64,000 nt of DNA, from the NCBI RefSeq assembly GCF_003143935.1, contig NZ_QFRX01000001.1, forward strand, positions 4,382,228-4,446,227. Reading direction: 5' to 3'. Source of the DNA: Streptomyces sp. Act143 (GTDB lineage: Bacteria > Actinomycetota > Actinomycetes > Streptomycetales > Streptomycetaceae). The position numbers were made by a program, and so were the translations under genes. The notes below the pieces were generated by a model. It saw only the letters and a list, made by a program, of their open reading frames with translations, was not told where the DNA came from and ran no database searches. Positions 1-6,878 of this stretch are shown here, one piece after another (positions within the stretch are counted from its first letter, which is position 1; each line of letters starts with the position of its first letter).

Positions 1-929
1 AGCTGAGCAAGGGCACGCCGGGCACCGTGAAGACGACGCTCAGCCCGGCCCTCCAGGCGGCGGCCGAGGCGCAGGTCGCCAAGCGGGCGCAGTCGTCGGT
101 CGTGGTGCTGCGGCCCTCGACCGGCGAGATCCTCGCCGTGGCCAACGCCAACAAGGGCTTCAACGTCGCCTTCCAGGGCTCGCTCGCGCCCGGCTCGACG
201 ATGAAGGTCGTCACGTCCTCGCTGCTGATCGAGAAGGGCCTGGCGTCGGCGGACAAGCCGCACCCGTGCCCGAAGTACTTCACCTACGGCGGCTGGAAGT
301 TCCAGAACGACGACAAGTTCCAGATCAAGGGCGGCACCTTCAAGGCGAGCTTCGCCCGCTCCTGCAACACCGCCTTCATCAGCCAGGCGCCCAAGCTGGA
401 CAACGACTCCCTGACCAAGCAGGCCCAGCAGGTCTTCGGCCTGTCCATGAACAACTGGGCGGTCGGCGTGCCCACCTTCGACGGCTCGGTGCCGGTGCAG
501 TCGCAGGCCCAGATGGCGGCCTCGCTGATCGGCCAGGGCGCGGTGCGGATGAACCCGCTGAACATGGCGTCGGTGTCGGCGACCGTGGAGTCGGGCGTCT
601 TCCGGCAGCCGTACCTGGTCTCCCCGGACGTGGACGGCCGCACGCTGGCCAAGGCCTCCCGCACGATGTCCTCGGGCACGCTCTCCCAGCTGCGCGAGCT
701 GATGGCGTACACGGCGGCCTACGGCACGGCGGCCGAGGCGATGCAGGGTGTCTACGGCAACGTCGGCGCGAAGACCGGCTCGGCGGAGGTCGACGGCCAG
801 AAGAAGCCCAACGGCTGGTTCACCGCGTACCGCGGCGACCTGGCCGCCGCCGGTGTCGTCCAGGCGGGCGGGCACGGCGGTGACACCGCCGGGCCGATCG
901 TGGCGGCGCTGCTGAAGAGGGGGAGCTAG
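1..929 (+). CDS. Penicillin-binding protein transpeptidase domain (3' part, 5' end outside window)
   Basis: This is the C-terminal part of a class B-type penicillin-binding protein, which cross-links peptidoglycan outside the membrane. The reading frame is open from base 3, and the first residues already look like the start of a transpeptidase domain, so the true start lies upstream. The three penicilloyl-serine transferase motifs are present in order: STMK (SxxK) near 198-209, SCN near 361-369, and KTG near 772-780. The upstream dimerisation or NTF2-like domain cannot be seen. The stop codon overlaps the stop of the convergent ssgE, so the two genes share CTAG with no terminator between them. 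In S. coelicolor, as I recall, PBP genes also flank ssgE. Confidence 0.9.
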   Translation, partial: LSKGTPGTVKTTLSPALQAAAEAQVAKRAQSSVVVLRPSTGEILAVANANKGFNVAFQGSLAPGSTMKVVTSSLLIEKGLASADKPHPCPKYFTYGGWKFQNDDKFQIKGGTFKASFARSCNTAFISQAPKLDNDSLTKQAQQVFGLSMNNWAVGVPTFDGSVPVQSQAQMAASLIGQGAVRMNPLNMASVSATVESGVFRQPYLVSPDVDGRTLAKASRTMSSGTLSQLRELMAYTAAYGTAAEAMQGVYGNVGAKTGSAEVDGQKKPNGWFTAYRGDLAAAGVVQAGGHGGDTAGPIVAALLKRGS

Positions 930-1276
930 CTGCCGACGGGGGTGGCCGTGTACGTCCGGCGCAGGAACCTCAGCAGGGCCTTGGACTCGAACTGCACCAC
1001 AGAGACGCCCTGCCGGGAGTGGAACTCCACCACAGCCTGGACCCGCCCGCACGGCCACACCCGTACTCCCCCGGCCTCCACCGGCGCCCGCAGGCCCTGT
1101 TCGAGCAGGGCCCGCTCGAAGGTCCACTCGTGCGGCCCGGGCAGGCCGACGCGCACCGCGCGCGGGTCGGCGTCGGGGTCGTAGCGCAGGACGACGGGGA
1201 CGGCCTCGGGCTCCGCGACCGTGATGTCGGCGTCGGTGACGATGTGGGCTCGCGCGTACTGTTCGACTACGGACAT
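926..1276 (-). CDS. ssgE: SsgA-like sporulation/cell-division protein, SsgE type
   Basis: Encodes 116 residues of the SsgA-like (SALP) family, found in sporulating actinomycetes, where members steer septum placement, spore-wall synthesis and spore separation. Family features are VVLRYDPDADP near residues 27-37, a WTF segment, RVWP, and a C-terminal ALLRFLRRTY helix. It ends right after that helix and lacks the tail seen in SsgB. The start is ATG with AAGGGG about 10 nt upstream. The symbol ssgE rests on family membership plus the position beside a PBP gene and upstream of an ECF transporter, as in S. coelicolor; other SALP paralogues cannot be excluded from sequence alone. Confidence 0.8.
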   Translation of the reverse strand: MSVVEQYARAHIVTDADITVAEPEAVPVVLRYDPDADPRAVRVGLPGPHEWTFERALLEQGLRAPVEAGGVRVWPCGRVQAVVEFHSRQGVSVVQFESKALLRFLRRTYTATPVGS

Positions 1277-1442
1277 CGGCTCGGCCCCTTACGCTGAGTG
1301 ACCTGTGCGGAAGCTGTGCGACCGCTTCCCTTCCAATGTCGCATATTTTCCCGGGCGCGCCCCCGGACGCCGGACATCGTCGGGCATCTCACACGCCGGG
1401 GCGCAGGGCGCGGGGCACAGCGGGTCCACAATCAGATCGCTC

Positions 1443-1459
1443 TTGCAAGTTGTTCGCAT
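1443..1459 (+). promoter_or_regulatory. Nur-like nickel-responsive operator overlapping a possible -35 of cbiM
   Basis: TTGCAA-N5-TCGCAT resembles the Streptomyces Nur box (tTGCaa-N5-ttGCAA). The first half is perfect and the second matches 4 of 6. TTGCAA also sits 18 nt before CATCAT, which is 6 nt before the cbiM GTG, so the box could cover the -35 of a leaderless promoter. Binding is inferred. Confidence 0.45.
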
Positions 1460-1478
1460 TAAGCCGCATCATCTAACG

Positions 1479-2525
1479 GTGCATGTGCCTGACGGATTCA
1501 TCGACGCCCCCGTATCCGCCGCGACCGGAGCAGTCGCCGCGGCCGCCGTCGCCGTGAGCCTGCGCGGCGCCCGCCGCGAGCTCGACGAGCGGACCGCGCC
1601 GCTGGCGGGGCTGGTGGCGGCGTTCATCTTCGCCGTGCAGATGCTCAACTTCCCCGTCGCCGCGGGCACCAGCGGCCACCTGCTGGGCGGCGCCCTCGCC
1701 GCGATCCTCGTCGGCCCCTGCACCGGCGTGCTGTGCGTGTCCGTCGTGCTGCTCATGCAGGGCATCCTCTTCGCGGACGGCGGGCTGACCGCGCTCGGCG
1801 TGAACATCACGGACATGGCGGTGGTGACGACCGTCGTGGCGTACGCCGTGTTCCGCGCCCTGGTCAAGGTGCTGCCCCGCAAGCGGCGGTCCGTCACCGT
1901 CGCGTCCTTCGTCGCCGCGCTGCTCTCCGTCCCGGCCGCGGCCGTCGCCTTCACGCTCCTGTACTGGATCGGCGGCACCACCGACGTCTCCATCGGCAAG
2001 GTCACGACCGCGATGGTCGGCGTGCACGTCCTGATCGGCATCGGCGAGGCCGTGATCACCTCGCTGACGGTCGGCGCCGTCGTCGCGGTACGGCCGGATC
2101 TCGTGTACGGCGCCCGTGACCTGCGGCAGCGGCTCAAGCTGCGGGTGAACGGCGAACTCGTCGACGCCCCCGACCCGGTGGCCGTCCCCGTCGCCGCCCG
2201 CTCGCACCGCAAGGTGTGGCTGGCCGGGCTGGCGACCTCCCTCGTCCTCGCGGGCGGCGTCAGCTTCTACGCCTCCGCCAGCCCCGACGGTCTGGAGAAG
2301 GTCGCCGCCGACCAGGGCATCGACAAGAACACCGAGAAGCACGCCGCCGCCGACTCCCCGCTCGCCGACTACGGCGTCAAGGACGTCGACGACGCCCGGC
2401 TCTCCGGCGGCCTCGCGGGCGTGATCGGCGTGGGCGCCACGATCGTCGCGGGCAGCGGGGTGTTCTGGGCGGTACGCAGGCGGCGCACGGCCGCCGATGT
2501 CTCTGCCGTGAACGCGGGCGTCTGA
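1479..2525 (+). CDS. cbiM: ECF transporter substrate-binding membrane component CbiM/NikM with fused PDGLE (CbiN-like) domain
   Basis: S-component of a group I ECF importer for cobalt or nickel. The family N-terminus (V/M)HVPDGFID is decisive: GTG at 1479 gives it, because the metal is bound by the N-terminal amine and His2, so longer in-frame starts would abolish function. Residues 1-210 form the CbiM membrane domain. A C-terminal segment with ASPDGLEKVA between two TM helices is a fused CbiN/PDGLE domain; total 348 aa. No Shine-Dalgarno is visible, suggesting a leaderless message. The next gene begins 1 nt after the stop, forming a three-gene cbiMQO operon. Whether the metal is Ni or Co cannot be decided, but the Nur-like box argues for nickel. 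Confidence 0.88.
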   Translation: MHVPDGFIDAPVSAATGAVAAAAVAVSLRGARRELDERTAPLAGLVAAFIFAVQMLNFPVAAGTSGHLLGGALAAILVGPCTGVLCVSVVLLMQGILFADGGLTALGVNITDMAVVTTVVAYAVFRALVKVLPRKRRSVTVASFVAALLSVPAAAVAFTLLYWIGGTTDVSIGKVTTAMVGVHVLIGIGEAVITSLTVGAVVAVRPDLVYGARDLRQRLKLRVNGELVDAPDPVAVPVAARSHRKVWLAGLATSLVLAGGVSFYASASPDGLEKVAADQGIDKNTEKHAAADSPLADYGVKDVDDARLSGGLAGVIGVGATIVAGSGVFWAVRRRRTAADVSAVNAGV

Positions 2526-2526
2526 G

Positions 2527-3288
2527 ATGGGCGCCGGACACGCGCACAGGCTCTACCGGCACGGACACTCCCCCGTCCACGCCCTGCCGCCGCACACCAA
2601 GCTCGCCGCGGTGTTCTGCTTCGTGGTGGTCGTCGTCTCCACACCGCGCGAGGCGGTGTGGGCCTTCGGGCTGTACGCCGTCCTCCTGGGCGTCGTCGCG
2701 TACGTCGCGCGCGTGCCCGCCGGATTCCTGCTCAAGCGGCTGCTGATCGAGGTGCCGTTCGTCGCGTTCGCGGTGCTCATGCCCTTCGTGGCGGAGGGCG
2801 AGCGGGTCGAGGTGCTGGGCGTTTCGCTGAGCGTGAGCGGCCTGTGGGGCGCCTGGAACGTGCTCGCCAAGGGCACGCTCGGCGTCGCCGCGTCCGTGCT
2901 GCTGGCCTCGACGACGGAGCTGCGCGAACTCCTGCTGGGGCTCCAGCGGCTGAAGCTGCCGCCCCTGCTCGTGCAGATCGCCTCCTTCATGATCCGGTAC
3001 GGCGACGTCATCACCGACGAGATGCGGCGCATGCGGATCGCGCGGGAGTCCCGCGGTTTCGAGGCACGGGGCGTGCGGCACTGGGGAGTGCTCGCGAAGT
3101 CCGCGGGCGCCCTCTTCATCAGGTCGTACGAGCGCGGCGAGCGCGTGCACCTCGCCATGGTGAGCCGGGGTTACGCCGGTTCGATGCCGGTCATCGACGA
3201 GGTGACCGCGTCCCGGGCGCAGTGGACGTACGCGTTCGCGCTGCCGGGTGCGGCTCTGCTCGTGTGTCTGCTGGGATGGATGCTGTGA
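2527..3288 (+). CDS. cbiQ: ECF transporter transmembrane coupling protein CbiQ/EcfT
   Basis: Encodes 253 aa with about five hydrophobic helices. It is the T-component that couples the CbiM substrate protein to the ATPase. The two cytoplasmic coupling-helix signatures of EcfT proteins are present: ARESRGF near residue 175 and AMVSRGY near 210 (the Ala-Arg-Gly motifs). It begins 1 nt after the cbiM stop and overlaps the start of the ATPase gene by GTGA, consistent with stoichiometric translation of the complex. Confidence 0.92.
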   Translation: MGAGHAHRLYRHGHSPVHALPPHTKLAAVFCFVVVVVSTPREAVWAFGLYAVLLGVVAYVARVPAGFLLKRLLIEVPFVAFAVLMPFVAEGERVEVLGVSLSVSGLWGAWNVLAKGTLGVAASVLLASTTELRELLLGLQRLKLPPLLVQIASFMIRYGDVITDEMRRMRIARESRGFEARGVRHWGVLAKSAGALFIRSYERGERVHLAMVSRGYAGSMPVIDEVTASRAQWTYAFALPGAALLVCLLGWML

Positions 3289-4088
3289 GTGCTGTGCGTG
3301 GGCTGGACGCCGTGGATGGATCGGATGCCGTGACCGCTTCTCTGGAGGTCTCCGGCCTCGCCTTCGCCTACCCCGACGGCCATCAGGCGCTGTTCGGCGT
3401 GGACTTCTCGATCGCGCGCGGCGAACGGGTCGCGCTGCTCGGGCCGAACGGCGCCGGCAAGACGACCCTCGTGCTCCACCTCAACGGCATCCTGTCCGGC
3501 GGCACCGGCAGCGTGCGCGTCGCCGGGCTGCCCGTCAACAAGCAGCACATGGCGGAGATCAGGCGCCGGGTCGGGATCGTCTTCCAGGACCCGGACGACC
3601 AGCTGTTCATGCCGACGGTGCGCGAGGACGTCGCGTTCGGACCGGCGGCCGCCGGCGTGAAGGGCGCGGAGCTGGAAGCGCGCGTGGACCGTGCGCTGGC
3701 GCGCGTCGGCATGGCGGAGTTCAAGGACCGCCCGCCGCACCACCTCTCCTTCGGCCAGCGCCGCCGGGTCGCCGTCGCGACGGTGCTCGCCATGGAGCCG
3801 GAGATCCTCGTCCTCGACGAGCCGTCGTCCAACCTCGACCCCGCCTCCCGGCGCGAACTCGCCGACATCCTGCGCTCCCTGGACGTCACCGTCCTCATGG
3901 TCACGCACGACCTCCCGTACGCCCTGGAGCTGTGCCCGCGCTCCCTCGTCCTCAGCGAGGGCGTCATCGCGGCCGACGGCAAGACGTCCGAGCTGCTCTC
4001 CGACGACGCCCTCATGCGCGCCCACCGCCTGGAGCTGCCCTTCGGCTTCGACCCGCGTTCGGTGTCCGCCGCTTCGGACCGTCCGTGA
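3285..4088 (+). CDS. cbiO: ECF transporter ATPase CbiO
   Basis: ABC ATPase of 267 aa that energises CbiMQ. Walker A is GPNGAGKTT, the Q-loop is FQDPDDQ, Walker B is ILVLDEPSS and the switch His is in MVTHD. The signature is LSFGQ in place of the usual LSGGQ, a tolerated variant in this family. GTG at 3285 is chosen because it overlaps the cbiQ stop (GTGA). An ATG at 3276 and a GTG at 3330 are alternatives. It is followed only 10 nt later by ohrR, but ohrR has its own promoter-like -10. Confidence 0.9.
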   Translation: MSAVRGLDAVDGSDAVTASLEVSGLAFAYPDGHQALFGVDFSIARGERVALLGPNGAGKTTLVLHLNGILSGGTGSVRVAGLPVNKQHMAEIRRRVGIVFQDPDDQLFMPTVREDVAFGPAAAGVKGAELEARVDRALARVGMAEFKDRPPHHLSFGQRRRVAVATVLAMEPEILVLDEPSSNLDPASRRELADILRSLDVTVLMVTHDLPYALELCPRSLVLSEGVIAADGKTSELLSDDALMRAHRLELPFGFDPRSVSAASDRP

Positions 4089-4098
4089 CAATGGGCGC

Positions 4099-4569
4099 GT
4101 GACGAACGAGGACTCCACTGCGCCCGACGGCTCACTGCTCCTCGACGAGCAGCTCTGTTTCGCGCTGTACGCCGCCCAGCGCGCGGTGACGGCCGCATAC
4201 CGCCCGCTGCTGGAGGAGCTCGGCCTCACCTACCCGCAGTACCTGGTGCTGCTCGTGCTCTGGGAGCGGGGCGAGACGACGGTCAAGGAGCTGGCGGCGG
4301 CGCTGCGGCTCGACTACGGCACGGTGTCGCCGTTGCTCAAGCGGCTGGAGAGCGCGGGGGTGGTGCGCCGGGAGCGCGCGGCCCACGACGAGCGCTCGGT
4401 GCTCGTCGCGTGCACCGGGCGCGGAGAGGAACTGCGGGAGCGCGCGGCGCGCGTGCCGGGCGCGCTCCTGTCCGCGACGGGGCTCGACGCCGCGGGGGTC
4501 GCGAGGTTGCGCGAGGAGTTGTGGGAGCTCGCGGACAGGGCGCACGCGGCGGCCGAGCGCCCTTACTGA
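4099..4569 (+). CDS. ohrR: OhrR-type MarR family organic-peroxide sensor
   Basis: A 156-aa MarR winged-helix repressor. The LCFALY motif carries the conserved N-terminal Cys (Cys20), which in OhrR proteins is oxidised by organic hydroperoxides to release DNA. The recognition helix lies around TVSPLLKRLESAGVV, and the wing carries R-R-E-R and DERS. The start GTG has no Shine-Dalgarno but follows GACAAT by 6 nt, so a leaderless message is likely although the gene lies 10 nt after cbiO. The adjacent ohr gene downstream is the expected target. The tandem arrangement differs from the divergent ohrA-ohrR pair described in S. coelicolor. Confidence 0.9.
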   Translation: MTNEDSTAPDGSLLLDEQLCFALYAAQRAVTAAYRPLLEELGLTYPQYLVLLVLWERGETTVKELAAALRLDYGTVSPLLKRLESAGVVRRERAAHDERSVLVACTGRGEELRERAARVPGALLSATGLDAAGVARLREELWELADRAHAAAERPY

Positions 4570-4632
4570 CCTCCTGTTACCGCCGGTCGCAACCCCCTAC
4601 TCCCCCAGGGTCGACCTACTGACCGGTACCTT

Positions 4633-4653
4633 GTGCACGATGTATTTGCGCAC
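4633..4653 (+). promoter_or_regulatory. Candidate OhrR operator upstream of ohr
   Basis: An imperfect 21-bp inverted repeat, GTGCaC-N9-GcGCAC, lies in the 107-nt ohrR-ohr gap, ending 23 nt before the ohr ATG. Its position fits a repressor site for the neighbouring MarR protein. Assignment is by position and symmetry only. Confidence 0.45.
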
Positions 4654-4676
4654 ACTCTTTCTCTGGGGGGCCAGCC

Positions 4677-5126
4677 ATGAGTGACACCAGGACGGACACC
4701 GACACCCGCCCGACGAAGATCATGTACGTCGCCGAGGCCACCGCCCACGGCGGCCGGGACGGCTATGTCACCAGCCAGGACGGCCGGATCGGGCTGAAGG
4801 TCGCGATGCCTCCGGCACTCGGCGGCGACGGCAACGGCACCAACCCGGAGCAGCTGTTCGCGGCGGGCTTCAGCTCCTGCTTCCACAACGCGCTGGTGCT
4901 GGTGGGCCGCCGTGCCGGCTTCGACCTGACCGGTTCCACGGTCGCCGCGAAGGTCGGTATCGGCCCCAACGCACACCAGGGCTACGGTCTGGCGGTCGCC
5001 CTCAGCGTCTCGCTCCCCGTGCTCGACCAGGACGTCGCGGCCCGGCTGGTGGACGCCGCCCACCAGGTGTGCCCGTACTCCAACGCGACCCGCGGGAACA
5101 TCGACGTGACGATCCTGCTTGGGTGA
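4677..5126 (+). CDS. ohr: Organic hydroperoxide resistance protein Ohr (OsmC superfamily)
   Basis: A 149-aa Ohr thiol peroxidase that reduces organic hydroperoxides in the cytoplasm. Both catalytic cysteines are in family context: Cys68 in FSSCFHNAL and Cys132 in VCPYSNATRGN. The N-terminal Ohr beta-sheet region (YVAEATAHGGRDG) and the typical C-terminal DVTI are present. A GGGGGG ribosome-binding stretch precedes the ATG by about 6 nt. With ohrR immediately upstream it forms a complete sensor-effector pair. A GC-rich hairpin follows the gene. Confidence 0.93.
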   Translation: MSDTRTDTDTRPTKIMYVAEATAHGGRDGYVTSQDGRIGLKVAMPPALGGDGNGTNPEQLFAAGFSSCFHNALVLVGRRAGFDLTGSTVAAKVGIGPNAHQGYGLAVALSVSLPVLDQDVAARLVDAAHQVCPYSNATRGNIDVTILLG

Positions 5127-5129
5127 GGT

Positions 5130-5160
5130 GGGGGCCGACAGCCGACAGGGGCCGGCCCCC
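5130..5160 (+). terminator. GC-rich hairpin after ohr
   Basis: GGGGGCC (5130-5136) pairs with GGCCCCC (5154-5160) around a 17-nt loop, just after the ohr stop and before the Shine-Dalgarno of the next gene. There is no T-run, so termination would be of the intrinsic-like type common in actinomycetes. Confidence 0.4.
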
Positions 5161-5190
5161 CTGCCGAGCAGCACGAGGAGGAGTACGGCC

Positions 5191-6348
5191 GTGGACGTGA
5201 ACGGAACGGTCGCCGAGGGCTTCGAGCCGGTCAGGGACGCGTTCGTCCGTAACTTCGAGCAGCTCGGGGACCGCGGCGCGGCCGTCGCCGTCTACCGGGA
5301 GGGCCGCAAGGTCGTCGACCTGTGGGCCGGTACGAAGGACGTCGACGGCACCGCACCGTGGCAGCGCGGCACCGCCCAGATCGTGCGCTCGGCGACCAAG
5401 GGTGTCGCCGCCGCCGTGCTCCTGATGCTGGCCGAGCGCGGACGCCTGGACCTGGACGCGCCGGTCGGCGATTACTGGCCCGAGTTCAAGGCCCACGGCA
5501 AGGAGCGGGTGCTGGTCCGGCACGTGCTGAACCACCGGGCCGGGCTGCCCGTCCTGGACCGGCCGATCACGCCCGAGGAGGCCCTGGACCCGCTGAAGGG
5601 ACCGGAGGCCGTCGCCGCGCAGGCGCCCGTGTGGGAGCCCGGCACGGACCACGGGTACCACGCGCTCACGTACGGCTGGCTGCTGGACGAACTGGTGCGG
5701 CGCGTGACCGGGAGCGGCACCGGCGAGTGGATCGCGGCGGAGATCGCCGGGCCGCTCGGGGCGGACCTGTGGCTCGGCCTCCCGGAACCGGAAGCGCACC
5801 GGGTCGGACAGGTGGGCGGTGTCGAGGCACCGGAGGCCGCCGCCGCGCTGCGGATGCGCCCGAAACGTTCCGTCACGGACGCCTACCGGGACCCCGGCTC
5901 CCTCACCAACCGTGCCTTCGCCGCGATCACCCCCTTCCCGGACCAGAACGCCCCGGCCTACCGGGCGAGCGCCCTGCCCGCGACCAACGGCATCGCCACG
6001 GCCGACGGACTGGCCCGTTTCTACGCGGCGACGATCGGCGAGGTGGACGGCGTGCGGCTGCTGGCCCCGGCCACGGTGGAGCGCGCCCGCGCGGAGGAGT
6101 CGTCGGGGCCGGACCGCGTCCTGGTGGTCAACACCCGTTTCGGCCTCGGCTACATGCTGCACGGCAGTGCGTCGCCGTTCCTCGGCCCGGGTTCCTTCGG
6201 CCACCCCGGCCGCGGCGGCTCCCTCGGCTTCGCCGACCCCGAGTCCGGCATCGCCTTCGGCTATGTGACCAACGGCCTGCGCAAGACGGTCACGGCGGAC
6301 CCGCGGGCGCAGGCGCTGGTGCGGGCGGTCCGGGCGGCCTTGTCCTAG
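5191..6348 (+). CDS. Serine hydrolase, beta-lactamase/esterase (EstB/DacB-like) family
   Basis: A 385-aa protein of the class C beta-lactamase fold. The nucleophile motif SxxK is SATK (RSATKGVAA, near residue 68), a Tyr-rich second motif lies in YHALTYGW, and the HPGRGGS segment near the C-terminus takes the place of the KTG strand, as in EstB-type esterases. No signal peptide is seen, so it is probably cytoplasmic and an esterase rather than a secreted beta-lactamase. GTG at 5191 is chosen because GAGGAGGAG lies about 8 nt upstream; an open frame extends further but has no other ribosome-binding site. Substrate unknown. Confidence 0.85.
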   Translation: MDVNGTVAEGFEPVRDAFVRNFEQLGDRGAAVAVYREGRKVVDLWAGTKDVDGTAPWQRGTAQIVRSATKGVAAAVLLMLAERGRLDLDAPVGDYWPEFKAHGKERVLVRHVLNHRAGLPVLDRPITPEEALDPLKGPEAVAAQAPVWEPGTDHGYHALTYGWLLDELVRRVTGSGTGEWIAAEIAGPLGADLWLGLPEPEAHRVGQVGGVEAPEAAAALRMRPKRSVTDAYRDPGSLTNRAFAAITPFPDQNAPAYRASALPATNGIATADGLARFYAATIGEVDGVRLLAPATVERARAEESSGPDRVLVVNTRFGLGYMLHGSASPFLGPGSFGHPGRGGSLGFADPESGIAFGYVTNGLRKTVTADPRAQALVRAVRAALS

Positions 6349-6383
6349 CTTCCTGGTTTTTTGGCTTCCGGGATTCCGGGCTT

Positions 6384-6481
6384 CCTGGCTTCCTGCGTTC
6401 CGGGCCTACTGCGGTTTCGGCTTCCTGGCTTGCCTGGCTTCCTGCGTTCCGGGCCTACTGCGGTTTCGGCTTCCTGGCTTG
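6384..6481. repeat. Perfect tandem duplication of a 49-bp unit
   Basis: Bases 6384-6432 and 6433-6481 are identical. A third, decayed copy begins at 6482 (first 9 nt match). The unit is itself built of CTTCCTGG-like blocks. It lies in the 155-nt gap between convergent genes. Confidence 0.95.
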
Positions 6482-6503
6482 CCTGGCTTCCCGGCTTCCT
6501 GCC

Positions 6504-6779
6504 TCAGACGTGGATCGGGTGGGACGTCCGCCCCGACGCCGCGTCGATCTCGCCGTGCGCCTTGGTCAGCAGTTGCATGGCGAGTTCGTTGAGCGCGCGG
6601 GCCCCGGCGATCTCCTCGCCGACCCGCGGCTGATGGGAGTCGGTGTGGTGGCGGCTGGCCTGGCCGTGGGCCCGTACCTCGCTGCCGTCGGGCAGCCGGA
6701 CCATCGCCACCGCCCGCGTGTGCTCTTCGTCCTCCATGAACTCCAGCTCGACGTGCCATCCCACAGTGGTGTGCATCAT
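6504..6779 (-). CDS. DUF1876 family small protein
   Basis: A 91-aa soluble protein resembling the actinobacterial DUF1876 family: an N-terminal strand pattern (WHVELEFMEDEEHTRAVAMVRLPDG), an alternating-charge middle, and a C-terminal helix with GEEIAGARALNELAMQLL. The function of the family is not established. The start is set by a textbook GGAGGTGA 5-8 nt before ATG at 6779; a second ATG follows at once. The gene is last in a minus-strand run behind the TIR-domain gene, 99 nt away with its own strong ribosome-binding site, so co-expression is possible but not shown. Confidence 0.8.
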   Translation of the reverse strand: MMHTTVGWHVELEFMEDEEHTRAVAMVRLPDGSEVRAHGQASRHHTDSHQPRVGEEIAGARALNELAMQLLTKAHGEIDAASGRTSHPIHV

Positions 6780-6878
6780 GTCGATCACCTCCGGAAGAAC
6801 TCCTTCCAGAGTGCTACCGGAGGGGCGGCCGCGACCAGTCGTCCGGACCGGTATCGGCAACGGCAACGGCAAGACGCC

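Noticed and set aside
1277..1478. Cobalamin riboswitch upstream of cbiM
   Set aside because: No recognisable B12-box and the likely transcript is leaderless.
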